34,045 nt of DNA from a bacterium (GCA_017544545.1 JAFYDY010000009.1:1-34045), one strand, 5' to 3'; shown: positions 18,768-26,991, numbered from the stretch's first letter. Notes: generated by a model from the letters alone, not told the origin. Numbers and translations are program-made.

Positions 18768-20171
18768 CTAAAACTTAAACCCTTTTCCTTTTGCACCTTT
18801 CATCATGCCCATGGCTTTTGCCATCATCTTCTTTTCGTTGAGTTTATTACCTTTGCCAAAACCACCGAGCATCTTTTGCATTTTGCCCATTCCACCCATC
18901 ATTTGACGCATTTGCTCAAACTGTTTTACGTATAGATTTACGGTGTGTAAATCCATCCCGCAGCCTTGCGCTATACGCTTTTTACGGCTTGTATCCATGA
19001 GCTCGGGGAATTCACGTTCCTCGGGAGTCATACTCTGTATAAACACTTCTATTTTCTTAAATTCCGTATCCGCTGCGTGCGAAATCTTTTCTCTGTCTGC
19101 TTTTTTAATATTCATTCCGGGCAGCATGCCTAAGATATTATCCATAGAGCCAAACATTTTCATCTGTTTTTGCATATTTAGAAAGTCATTGTATGAAAAT
19201 TCGGCTTTTTGCATTTTTTCCTGCATTTTTAACGCTTCTTTTTCGTCAAAAACCTCCTGAGCACGCTCAACAAGAGAAACAATGTCGCCCATTCCCAAAA
19301 TTCTTGTTGCCATACGCTCGGGGTAAAAATCTTCAAGAGCGTTTAGTTTTTCACCCGTACCCGTTAGTTTGATTGGTTTCCCGGTACAATGAACAACTGA
19401 CAGCGCAGCACCACCACGGGAATCCCCATCTAATTTAGTTAAAACAAGACCGGTTAAACCGATTTGAGCATCAAAGTTTTCCGCAACATTAACGGCTTCT
19501 TGTCCTGTCATAGCGTCTATTACAAGGAGTTTTTCCTGCGGCTGATAAACTCTGTCGATAATCAAAAGTTCCGACATCATCTCTGTATCAATCTGTAAAC
19601 GGCCTGCCGTATCCAGAATAAGAACATTGTAGCCGTTATCTTTTGCATATTGAATAGCTTGTCCGACAATACTTTGAACATCAACTGAACCGTCAACTGA
19701 AAATACTTCGCAGCCGATTTCCTGTCCAAGAGTTTTTAATTGTGTAATTGCCGCCGGACGATAGACGTCACACGCAACCAGTAAGGGGTTTTTGCCTTCT
19801 TTTTTAAGTTTTACCGCAAGTTTTGCCGAAGATGTAGTTTTACCTGAACCCTGTAAGCCAAGCATCATAATAAGACTCGGATGAGCCGATAAATTAAGCG
19901 GCTGAAGCTCTTTACCCAAAATTTCAATGAGTTCGTCATTTACTATTTTGACAAGCTGCTGGGACGGATCGACACCCTGCAGTACATTTTCACCTTCTGC
20001 CTTATCTTGTATTGAAGATATGAAAGACTTTACAACTCTCAGGTTTACATCAGCCTCCAATAATGCACGTCTGATTTCACGCAGAGCTTCTTGCATATTG
20101 TCCTGTGTCAGTTCTTTTGAACGTGTTTTTGATATTATTTCCTGTAATTTTTCACTTAAGTTATCAAACAT
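18768..20171 (-). CDS. ffh: Signal recognition particle protein Ffh (SRP54)
   Basis: This 467-aa protein has the full NG plus M architecture: an N-terminal four-helix bundle, the G1 P-loop GLQGSGKTTSSAKL (residues 105-118), DTAGRL (G3) and TKLDGDSRGGAALS (G4). The Met-rich M domain includes the RNA-binding SGCGMD-type helix, here AQGCGMDLHTVN. The C-terminus is a dense Met/Gly/Lys stretch (MRQMMGGMGKMQKML). Ffh binds signal sequences and 4.5S RNA and docks with FtsY for co-translational insertion. It is not next to rpsP or ylxM, its common neighbours. It is divergent from the gene at 20222. Confidence 0.98.
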   Translation of the reverse strand: MFDNLSEKLQEIISKTRSKELTQDNMQEALREIRRALLEADVNLRVVKSFISSIQDKAEGENVLQGVDPSQQLVKIVNDELIEILGKELQPLNLSAHPSLIMMLGLQGSGKTTSSAKLAVKLKKEGKNPLLVACDVYRPAAITQLKTLGQEIGCEVFSVDGSVDVQSIVGQAIQYAKDNGYNVLILDTAGRLQIDTEMMSELLIIDRVYQPQEKLLVIDAMTGQEAVNVAENFDAQIGLTGLVLTKLDGDSRGGAALSVVHCTGKPIKLTGTGEKLNALEDFYPERMATRILGMGDIVSLVERAQEVFDEKEALKMQEKMQKAEFSYNDFLNMQKQMKMFGSMDNILGMLPGMNIKKADREKISHAADTEFKKIEVFIQSMTPEEREFPELMDTSRKKRIAQGCGMDLHTVNLYVKQFEQMRQMMGGMGKMQKMLGGFGKGNKLNEKKMMAKAMGMMKGAKGKGFKF

Positions 20172-20221
20172 AAATATATCCCTTTAAATTATATTAAAAT
20201 CATAGCATAAATATTAAAGTT

Positions 20222-21769
20222 TTGCCCAAAAATGCCGTATATGTGAATATGCCACAGGACAAATTCTATATAACCAACAACGGCACGCAGGTAACAGGTT
20301 CTGTTTTAAGAAGTACACAGGTAGAAAGATCAAAAATTGCAAACAATAAAGAGTTAAATCTGCTTTTTGACTTTTACAGCAAAACCAGTGCGTCCATGAA
20401 TAAAGACATTATCAACGGCACGGCTATGAGCAAATTATATAGCGATTTTGCAAAAATGGCCGGCAAGGATAGTGTTTTGTCGTCTGCGGAAATTCATAAA
20501 TTTTTAATACAGAATAATTTAAAGGGGAAAGTCAGCGAAATTTCCGTCAGAAATTTTCTCACAAAAGTAAGTGATTCCTGTACAATAAGTGCTATTTATA
20601 ATGCGATAGACGGTATCGGGACAAAGAGTTCACTGAAAGAGATTTTACAGAGTATTCCGGCAAAAAATATAAATAATATTCTGACATCATTTAAAAAGGA
20701 ATACGGAGTCGGTCTTATTCAGCTAATTGCAAACGAATCCGGCAGTCTTGGCTCAACAAGAGAAAGCTATTTAGGTATTATCAGGGATAAAATTGCCAAA
20801 AACCAAGATGATGTAACGGCAAACATGTTTAAATCCGAGTTCAATAATATTATGAAAAAAATGGACATGACCATTTTTAAAGAAGCGAATGCAACTGAGT
20901 TGGAAAAACTGGCAGAAGGTAAACTTCAGCTCAAATACCCAAACCCCAAAAAAAGAACTCCAAATGAACTCTATGCCTACAACAGAAAAGTTATTACAAA
21001 AATGATGAATGACATTAAATACTGCCATGCCATTAAAAATAAAGATAAAATTATTGACAAAATAATGACATACGCAGATTTGAACAGTCCGAAAAAAATG
21101 GTTTTAGAATATACCAAAAGCCAAGACCCGCGAGTCAGAAAAGCTGCACAAAACCTGCTTGATTCAACACTTTTGGACTATTTCCCAATATTTGTTGCCG
21201 CAATTATTTCAAAAGAATCCAAGTTTTTAGAAACAGCAGATAAAATATTTAAAGATAACGGCAAAGGTGTAATGCAGATAACCTCTTCCGTTGCGGAAAA
21301 TATTGCAAAAAATCCCGAACAATATGATAAAGCGTTTATTGAAAGATTAAGTAAACACTGTGATATCAAAGATCCCCAATCCATTATTGCCGCATACACC
21401 ACGAAAACAAAGCTCGGCGTAAGTTTAAACTACGATACCGGCGCTGCAACTCTAACAAACAAATTACGCACCTATTTTAACCAAATAAATGACAGCAATA
21501 AGGAAAGCCGATTCTATAAAGCATATATGAAAATGGGTGTTGATTTAGTAAATCCTGCCACAATAATGGAAATTGTCGCCATGAACTATAATGCAAACCC
21601 TGCTCCAAAAAAAGATCCCAAGCAAAAAAACGCTGTATCACAACTGAATTACGTGTACGGGCGTGATGTAATTGAAAGGTTCAGAATGTTTACCCCATCT
21701 GATGTCGTTATAAGAAATTACTTTCAGTATAATCCTGATAAACAAAGGTTTGATATTATTACAAAATAA
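20222..21769 (+). CDS. Protein with C-terminal lytic-transglycosylase-like (lysozyme fold) domain, 515 aa
   Basis: Residues about 320-470 look like an SLT/lysozyme-fold domain: FVAAIISKESKF with candidate catalytic Glu332, then NGKGVMQIT (347-354) and later IVAMNYNANP. This is the E...GxMQ...NYN order of goose-type or Slt transglycosylases, which cleave peptidoglycan glycan strands. The N-terminal 300 residues are helical, Lys/Asn-rich and unrecognised. No signal peptide is visible, so how it reaches the wall is unclear. The start is uncertain: TTG 20222 and ATG 20249 are both in frame and neither has a Shine-Dalgarno. It is monocistronic, with a terminator directly after the stop. Being an unusual member with no visible export signal, it needs confirmation as an enzyme. 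Confidence 0.72.
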   Translation: MPKNAVYVNMPQDKFYITNNGTQVTGSVLRSTQVERSKIANNKELNLLFDFYSKTSASMNKDIINGTAMSKLYSDFAKMAGKDSVLSSAEIHKFLIQNNLKGKVSEISVRNFLTKVSDSCTISAIYNAIDGIGTKSSLKEILQSIPAKNINNILTSFKKEYGVGLIQLIANESGSLGSTRESYLGIIRDKIAKNQDDVTANMFKSEFNNIMKKMDMTIFKEANATELEKLAEGKLQLKYPNPKKRTPNELYAYNRKVITKMMNDIKYCHAIKNKDKIIDKIMTYADLNSPKKMVLEYTKSQDPRVRKAAQNLLDSTLLDYFPIFVAAIISKESKFLETADKIFKDNGKGVMQITSSVAENIAKNPEQYDKAFIERLSKHCDIKDPQSIIAAYTTKTKLGVSLNYDTGAATLTNKLRTYFNQINDSNKESRFYKAYMKMGVDLVNPATIMEIVAMNYNANPAPKKDPKQKNAVSQLNYVYGRDVIERFRMFTPSDVVIRNYFQYNPDKQRFDIITK

Positions 21770-21796
21770 AAACCACCCGTTTCCGAGTGGTTTTTT
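21769..21796 (+). terminator. Terminator after the transglycosylase-like gene
   Basis: AAAACCAC (21769-21776) pairs with GTGGTTTT (21787-21794), with a short inner CG/CG extension, followed by a T run. The A run on the left gives some bidirectional character for the convergent fba gene. Confidence 0.85.
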
Positions 21797-21817
21797 AAAG
21801 TTTTGAATTGACCTGAA

Positions 21818-22777
21818 TTAGTCTTTAGCGTGTCCTGCAGTACCCAAAACGTCACGCATTTTGTGCATAACTAATTCTTTAACTGCAGTTCTGCCCGGTC
21901 CCATATATTCTCTCGGGTCAAATTTTTCAGGATGTTCAATAAAGAACTCTCTGATTGTTGATGTCATTGCAAGTCTTAAGTCTGTATCAATATTGATTTT
22001 TGCAACACCGTGTTTTGAAGCATAGTTAAGCATTTCTTCAGGAACACCCTGTGCATCCGGCAAGTTGCCGCCAAATTTGTTGCATTTATCAACAAGATAT
22101 TTCGGAACTGAAGATGAACCGTGTAATACAATCGGATAATCTCCAAAACCTGCTTCTCTCAATGCATCTTTGATTTCTTTAAGTCTTTCAAAGTCTAATT
22201 TTGCTTCGCCTTTGAATTTATAAGCCCCGTGTGAAGTACCGATAGCGATTGCCAAAGAATCACAACCTGTTTGTTTAACGAATTCAACAGCTTCTTTAAC
22301 GTTGGTGTATTTAGCATCTTTGTCAGAAACATTAACGTCATCTTCAACACCTGCCAATTTACCAAGTTCAGCTTCAACTGAAACACCTCTTTGGTGTGCA
22401 TATTCAACAACCTGTTTTGTAACTCTTACGTTTTCTTCAAACGGGAATCTTGAACCGTCAATCATAACTGATGAGAATCCGCCGTCAATACATGCCTTAC
22501 AAATTTCAAAATCTGCACCGTGATCCAAGTGTAATGCGATAGGTACTGTTGTTGTAGCTAATGCAGCTTCAACTAATTTGATAAGGTATGTTTGGTTTGC
22601 ATATTTTCTTGCACCTGCAGAAACCTGTAAAATGATAGGTGATTGTGTTTCTTCTGCAGCTTCTGCAATACCTTGTAAAATTTCCATGTTGTTAACATTG
22701 TAAGCACCGATAGCATATCCGCCGGCAAGCGCTTTTCTGAACATTTCGTCTGTTCCGACTAATTTTCTTTCAGCCAT
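21818..22777 (-). CDS. fba: Class II fructose-1,6-bisphosphate aldolase
   Basis: This 319-aa zinc-dependent aldolase interconverts fructose-1,6-bisphosphate with DHAP and glyceraldehyde-3-phosphate. AYNVNNMEILQGI opens the barrel, and ALHLDHGADF carries catalytic Asp85 and zinc ligand His86. The SVEAELGKLAG segment, the second and third zinc histidines in TSHGAYKF and LHGSSSVP, and the DHAP-phosphate loop INIDTDLR are also present. The start ATG follows GAAGGAG. It is monocistronic, and the 169-base gap to the divergent gene at 22947 holds both promoters. Confidence 0.97.
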   Translation of the reverse strand: MAERKLVGTDEMFRKALAGGYAIGAYNVNNMEILQGIAEAAEETQSPIILQVSAGARKYANQTYLIKLVEAALATTTVPIALHLDHGADFEICKACIDGGFSSVMIDGSRFPFEENVRVTKQVVEYAHQRGVSVEAELGKLAGVEDDVNVSDKDAKYTNVKEAVEFVKQTGCDSLAIAIGTSHGAYKFKGEAKLDFERLKEIKDALREAGFGDYPIVLHGSSSVPKYLVDKCNKFGGNLPDAQGVPEEMLNYASKHGVAKINIDTDLRLAMTSTIREFFIEHPEKFDPREYMGPGRTAVKELVMHKMRDVLGTAGHAKD

Positions 22778-22908
22778 TTTGACTTTCTCCTTCTTTTATC
22801 TAATTTGTCAGGCTAAAAACCCGACCTACACTCTTAAAAATATCCTACCTTAAGTCTATAACAAACAAATTTTAACATCAAGTCACAACCACATAAAAGC
22901 CCCAATCG

Positions 22909-22937
22909 TTGCCTGAGATATATGTTTATAATATAAT
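22909..22937 (+). promoter_or_regulatory. Strong promoter almost on the ATG at 22947
   Basis: TTGCCT (22909-22914), a 17-base spacer and a perfect TATAAT (22932-22937); a second overlapping TATAAT lies at 22927-22932. The start site is expected at 22943-22945, leaving 2-4 bases before the ATG and no space for a Shine-Dalgarno. This predicts a leaderless mRNA. Confidence 0.65.
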
Positions 22938-22946
22938 CTGCATGTT

Positions 22947-23600
22947 ATGTGGGATAAATTTAAAGAACAATTTAATCTGCTGAAACTGGAAAAGAAAAAA
23001 CTTTGTCTGGTCACAAATTCTGATAAATTTGTATCGAACGAACTTTTTTTGGATGCTATTGCATCAGCTATTCAGGGAGGTGCCGACATTATTCAGCTGA
23101 AAGAAACAACTTTTCCGGATGCCGTACTTGCCGAGATTGCCAAGAAAATCAGGATTTTGTGCGATGAATTCGGTGCTACATTCATTGTAAACAGCAGATG
23201 CGACATTGCTCAAATTGCAGAAGCCGACGGAGTGCATCTGGAATCCGGTTGTGTCAGTGTTCACGATGCAAGAACAATTTTGGGCGAACACTCTATAATC
23301 GGTGTAACCACAACAAATACCGAAGAAGTCATCAAGGCCTACAATGAAGGTGCTGATTACATAACCTTCGGCCCCCTATATACAAACAAAAGAAAGGCTC
23401 ACAAAGGTGTCAGTCCTGACGATATTGACTGGATAAACGAAAATATTGATATTCCGGTCTTTATTACCGGAGAAATAGATCTTGATAATATCATTGATGT
23501 TGTTCAACGCGGCGCAACAAAGATTGTTTTGTGCGAGCCGCTTATGTACGCCCAGATTCCTGAAGAAACAGCCCACGAATTTTTAAAATTTCTGCCGTAA
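22947..23600 (+). CDS. ThiE/TenI-family protein with altered active-site motifs
   Basis: This 217-aa TIM-barrel protein is of the thiamine-phosphate synthase/TenI family. It has LCLVTNS, GGADIIQLKE, a FIVNSRCDIA segment, ADGVHLESG, IIGVTTTN, GADYITFGPLYTNKRKAHKG, VFITGEID and ATKIVLCEP. Canonical ThiE has IND-x-x-DLA, GQ-x-D after GVHL, and GGI before the last phosphate loop. Here the Asp after Asn is Ser, the GQxD is replaced by SGCVS, and GGI reads TGEI. It is therefore unlikely to be a standard ThiE; a TenI-like role or a new activity is possible. It has an N-terminal extension of about 15 residues (KFKEQFNLLKLEKKK) and an apparent leaderless start. No other thi gene is nearby. Confidence 0.8.
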   Translation: MWDKFKEQFNLLKLEKKKLCLVTNSDKFVSNELFLDAIASAIQGGADIIQLKETTFPDAVLAEIAKKIRILCDEFGATFIVNSRCDIAQIAEADGVHLESGCVSVHDARTILGEHSIIGVTTTNTEEVIKAYNEGADYITFGPLYTNKRKAHKGVSPDDIDWINENIDIPVFITGEIDLDNIIDVVQRGATKIVLCEPLMYAQIPEETAHEFLKFLP

Positions 23601-23610
23601 AAGCCAAACG

Positions 23611-23638
23611 AAAAGCCATAAACTATTTTGTCTATGGC
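23611..23638. repeat. Hairpin after the ThiE-like gene, copy 1 of AAAAGCCATA element
   Basis: AAAAGCCATA (23611-23620) pairs through GCCATA with TATGGC (23633-23638). A closely similar element follows the c-di-GMP gene at 26585-26610. No T run follows, so it is not a standard terminator. Confidence 0.5.
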
Positions 23639-23679
23639 GAAAATTTGTATTATGTATGTGTAGTGTAGTCTGGTAGTCG

Positions 23680-23907
23680 TTATTGTTCAGCTAGATTGTG
23701 GTCATGAAAATAAATCTTTCTTGCAAGAATCCACTGCCTTGCCTGAATTTCCTGAATTTTTTCTTTAATTTCATCAAGTTCATTCAGCAGGGTTGGCAAA
23801 TCTTTATGCTGCCTTGTAAATGCTTGCGTTTCCGGTGTTTCTTCCCTGTCATCCGTTACCCATTCGGGAAGGAAACAGCCCTGTTCAAATAGTTCCATGT
23901 TGTCCAT
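23680..23907 (-). CDS. Hypothetical small coiled-coil protein, 75 aa
   Basis: I do not recognise this family. ATG 23907 is preceded by GGAG eight bases upstream; the GTG at 23910 is also possible. The N-terminus is acidic with EWVTDDREETPETQAF. Residues about 35-62 form a heptad-like helix (LPTLLNELDEIKEKIQEIQ), suggesting a short coiled coil. There is no membrane segment. It follows the 23991 gene on the same strand after about 80 bases and may be part of a two-gene unit. No clear terminator is seen downstream. Confidence 0.6.
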   Translation of the reverse strand: MDNMELFEQGCFLPEWVTDDREETPETQAFTRQHKDLPTLLNELDEIKEKIQEIQARQWILARKIYFHDHNLAEQ

Positions 23908-23990
23908 CACATATTCTCCAAATCAACAGCTATTACACCGTTGTTTTTATACTCCTTGCTTTTTATCCGTATTTTTTAATGTTGAATAAT

Positions 23991-24194
23991 CTATTCGGTC
24001 ATCCATGAACGGAACAAATCAACAAATTTGAAGTTTCCGTACTTGAACGGATATGGTTTCTTTGCATATTCACTGTTTGTGATTTTATTCAATGTTGCCA
24101 TCTCTTCGTCAGATAATGAACCAAAGTCAAAACTTGTCATTTCTGCATAATCAATCATCAAATCTTCTTCACTCATAATTTTCTTTTCAGACAT
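23991..24194 (-). CDS. Hypothetical small acidic protein, 67 aa
   Basis: I do not recognise this family. ATG 24194 (MSEKKIMSEEDL) was chosen because AAGGAG sits eight bases before it; the upstream GTG at 24203 leaves no spacing. The protein is acidic and Met-rich, with a soluble SFDFGSLSDEEMATLN stretch and a Tyr/Phe/Lys-rich C-terminus ending in FRSWMTE. It has no signal peptide, Cys or known motif. It lies upstream of the 23680 gene on the same strand, and the unusually large 375-base gap above it probably holds its promoter. Confidence 0.6.
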   Translation of the reverse strand: MSEKKIMSEEDLMIDYAEMTSFDFGSLSDEEMATLNKITNSEYAKKPYPFKYGNFKFVDLFRSWMTE

Positions 24195-24578
24195 CTTACA
24201 CACTCCTTGAAATTTTCTGATTACTTTTTTTATATCGGAATGTTTTTTCTGAAACTTTAGAGTTTTTGGTCAATTTGTTACATATATTAACAATGAGTAA
24301 AAACAAGAGTTTGAGAGAGTTTTAATTTTAACCCTTTCCTCTTTTTGTTCAAATTTACATTCAAAACACTAGAAAAATCGCAGCATATAGTTTATACTAT
24401 AAGTGTAGTAGATGTGTGAATATCGGTTTCTTGTGTATGCAGGGATATTCCCTCTGTTTGCAGTATTGTATTAATGTACAAATGAGGTAAAATTGTATCA
24501 TAATGTAAAAAATATGAGACAAAACGTCAAATATTTTTTATCACAAGATTTAAAGTAGAAAAGTTGTAGGTAGACCTT
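24195..24578. other. Long intergenic region with inverted repeats
   Basis: This 384-base A/T-rich gap lies between divergent genes and has no credible ORF. TTGTTA (24275-24280) and TAACAA (24288-24293) form an operator-like inverted repeat with a 7-base spacer. AGGGA/TCCCT (24441-24445 with 24449-24453) is a small hairpin near the right-hand promoter. I looked for a c-di-GMP riboswitch because of the downstream gene and saw no match to its conserved core. Confidence 0.5.
24466..24493 (+). promoter_or_regulatory. Candidate promoter of the c-di-GMP gene
   Basis: TTGTAT (24466-24471), a 16-base spacer and TAAAAT (24488-24493). The start site near 24500 leaves a leader of about 80 nt. Confidence 0.5.
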
Positions 24579-26576
24579 TTGGACAAATTAGACAAAAAAA
24601 GTACCAATAGAACGAAATCTAAGGACAAAAAATCCTTAAATTCAAATCCCATCAGCAAGGCAAAAATTCCTGCTGATGCAATCAAGATGATTTCTGTTCC
24701 GAAAAAAGCCGCTGCCTCAACAGAAACTTCAAAACTTAAAGAAACAAAACAACAATTAGAAAACACGATAAAACCTATTTCCATTACGGAAGATACAAGC
24801 CTTGACAGTATTGTAGAAACAATTAACAATTTCAATACTTCTAAAACAAGGCCGAGGATGTATGCTGATAAAACCTACAACGCAACAACAAACACTATAA
24901 AAAGAAATGTCAATTATTTTGAAATAATGACAGATTTGTCGGATGCCTTCAACAATAACAAGAACATGGTGGATTTATTCGGGAAATTGACAAACATCTT
25001 TATAGGTAAATTACAATGGAATTTTGCCGGATTTGGCTTGTTCCACGAAAAATCAAAATGTATAAATCTGAAATTGTTCTCCAAAACCGGTAATACATAT
25101 ACTTCAAAAGTATTTCTGTCAGATGAATATAACCCGATTATAGAATGTTTCAACACAAAAGAAACCATAACGAAAGATAACATAAATTATCTGAATATAC
25201 CGTATCTTGTTAAAACAAGCTCGGTTATTGTCCCGATGATATCTGTTAATAAGTGTATCGGAATAATGATTATCGGACAGAGTGCAGCCAACATAAATAC
25301 AAATCTCTCGACGTTTATTGCAAATTATATGGGAATGTACATCCACAACCTGCAACTACAGGAACAGACCAACAAGTTTGCAAATACGGATAACCTTACA
25401 TCTTTGTACAACCACAGAGGTTTTCAGGAAGTTTTGGCAAAAGAGCTGGCTAAAGCAAAAGACAGCAACACACCTTTGTCCGTTGTTATGTTTGATGTAA
25501 ACAATATCTCCAAAATAAACAGAGAACTCGGTCACGCAAAAGGTGATGAAGTAATCAAGACTATTGCGGAAAAAATTAAACAAAATATAAGGGCAAACGA
25601 TTCGGCAGGTCGTTATGGCGGAGATGAAATCGCCGTTATCATGCCGGAAACAGACACCAAAGATGCAAAATATCTGGCAGAATATATCACATATTGCCTG
25701 TCATGCTGTTTTGTGGACGACGTAGGACCGATTAAGGTTTCTGTCGGTGTTTCAACATATCCGGAATGCACAATAGATCAAGAAAAATTATTAATATTGG
25801 CAGAACAGGCAATGTTTATATCTCAGGCAAAAGGTTATAAAGAAGGCATGTCCGCAATCGTAAGTTCTTCAGACTTTAATTTCTGGGATGATATGGCATT
25901 AGAATCCTTTGCGGGAGTTCTTGCAAAACGTCATGCCCAAATTGGTATAAACTTTGAAGAAGAACTTGTTCATAAGTTTAATCAGGAAGAAATAATTAAC
26001 CACAATCACTTGATTGAAATGGTTACATCACTGGCAGGCGCTATTGATGCAAAAGACCCGTATACAAAAGGTCACTCTACATCTGTTTCAAGATACTCAG
26101 AGGCTCTGGCTCGTGCAATAAATCTTCCTGAAGCTGAAGTTGAAAGAATTAAAATTGGTGCTATGCTTCACGACGTCGGCAAAATCGGTATTCCCGAAAG
26201 CGTTTTGAAAAAGCCGGGTAAACTTGACGACGAAGAATGGCAAATTATGAAACAACACCCGACAATCGGTGCTGAAAAAGTTCTTGCGCCTAATGAAGCG
26301 TTGAGGGATTTAATTCCTATTGTTAAATACCACCACGAAAGACTCGACGGAAAAGGTTATCCTGAAGGTTTGAAAGGGGAAGAAATTCCGCTTGCTGCAA
26401 GAATCGTATCTGTTGCCGATGCATATCACGCTCTGGTAAGCGACAGACCTTACAGAAAAGGTATGCCTATTGAAAAAGCCTGCGCAATCTTGAAAGAAGG
26501 TGCCGGAGTTCAGTGGGATGCCGATTTGGTTCGCAGCTTCATTTCTATTGCTCCGTCTTTAACAACAAAAGTGTAA
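24579..26576 (+). CDS. GAF-GGDEF-HD-GYP hybrid c-di-GMP signalling protein
   Basis: This 665-aa cytoplasmic protein has a Lys/Ser/Thr-rich disordered start (1-100) and a GAF-like sensor domain (about 115-260). The GGDEF domain has active-site GGDE at 347-350 and a product-inhibition RxxD (R338-A-N-D341) exactly five residues upstream. The HD-GYP domain has KGHS, H531-D532, QHP, HHE (585-587), DGKGYP (590-595) and VADAYHAL. Both catalytic sites look complete, so it could both make c-di-GMP and degrade it, with the GAF ligand setting the balance. The start is TTG 24579 with a weak AGG eight bases upstream; the next Met is at residue 37. There is no membrane segment. It is monocistronic, and a palindromic element follows the stop. 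Confidence 0.95.
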   Translation: MDKLDKKSTNRTKSKDKKSLNSNPISKAKIPADAIKMISVPKKAAASTETSKLKETKQQLENTIKPISITEDTSLDSIVETINNFNTSKTRPRMYADKTYNATTNTIKRNVNYFEIMTDLSDAFNNNKNMVDLFGKLTNIFIGKLQWNFAGFGLFHEKSKCINLKLFSKTGNTYTSKVFLSDEYNPIIECFNTKETITKDNINYLNIPYLVKTSSVIVPMISVNKCIGIMIIGQSAANINTNLSTFIANYMGMYIHNLQLQEQTNKFANTDNLTSLYNHRGFQEVLAKELAKAKDSNTPLSVVMFDVNNISKINRELGHAKGDEVIKTIAEKIKQNIRANDSAGRYGGDEIAVIMPETDTKDAKYLAEYITYCLSCCFVDDVGPIKVSVGVSTYPECTIDQEKLLILAEQAMFISQAKGYKEGMSAIVSSSDFNFWDDMALESFAGVLAKRHAQIGINFEEELVHKFNQEEIINHNHLIEMVTSLAGAIDAKDPYTKGHSTSVSRYSEALARAINLPEAEVERIKIGAMLHDVGKIGIPESVLKKPGKLDDEEWQIMKQHPTIGAEKVLAPNEALRDLIPIVKYHHERLDGKGYPEGLKGEEIPLAARIVSVADAYHALVSDRPYRKGMPIEKACAILKEGAGVQWDADLVRSFISIAPSLTTKV

Positions 26577-26584
26577 ACCAACGG

Positions 26585-26610
26585 AAAAGCCATAGAGGTT
26601 ATCTATGGCT
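26585..26610. repeat. Hairpin after the c-di-GMP gene, copy 2 of AAAAGCCATA element
   Basis: AGCCATAGA (26588-26596) pairs perfectly with TCTATGGCT (26602-26610) around GGTTA. The left arm, with its AACG-AAAAGCCATA context, closely resembles the element at 23611. No T run follows, so it is a weak terminator candidate at best. Confidence 0.55.
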
Positions 26611-26636
26611 CACATAAATTTCAGGGTTACACACAT

Positions 26637-26873
26637 TTACGCAGTTTTTCTTTGTTCTTCAGGCTCCCCTATAGTCTGAATTAATATGTCGATTACCTTC
26701 GGCATTTGACAAATAAAAGAATAATTTCCCTGACTGAGAGAACATTTCTTACAGTCACAGTTTATTGAGTAGCACTCAAGAGCCTGCTCTGTCCAATTTT
26801 GTGTGATTGAATCAGACATCTCATCGTTTGCGGGACTATATAAATCTACGTTTTCAGATATTATTCTGTCCAT
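26637..26873 (-). CDS. Small Cys-rich protein, 78 aa
   Basis: ATG 26873 has a strong GGAG six bases upstream. A TTG at 26930 would add 19 residues (including a CPNG) but has poorer signals. The core is NWTEQALECYSINCDCKKC followed by a further Cys at 55. The spacing C34-x4-C39-x-C41-x2-C44-x10-C55 looks like a small metal (Zn or Fe-S) site. The WTEQA-ECY-CxCxxC pattern reminds me of a small motif in clostridial and melainabacterial proteins, but I cannot name a family. The C-terminus, KVIDILIQTIGEPEE, is helical. It is transcribed against the c-di-GMP gene and ends about 60 bases after its stop. Confidence 0.65.
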   Translation of the reverse strand: MDRIISENVDLYSPANDEMSDSITQNWTEQALECYSINCDCKKCSLSQGNYSFICQMPKVIDILIQTIGEPEEQRKTA

Positions 26874-26991
26874 GCTACTCTCCAAGATTTTTAAAAGATC
26901 ACCATTAGGGCATGTATACTCGCCACCCAATCTTATTTTAAAGTATTAAGACTTCTTTTCAATCCTCTGTTTAATGTATTTCCTTTAGAAT

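Noticed and set aside
24300-24578. c-di-GMP riboswitch upstream of the GGDEF/HD-GYP gene
   Set aside because: No match to the conserved GEMM core is visible; only a small AGGGA/TCCCT hairpin and A/T-rich sequence.
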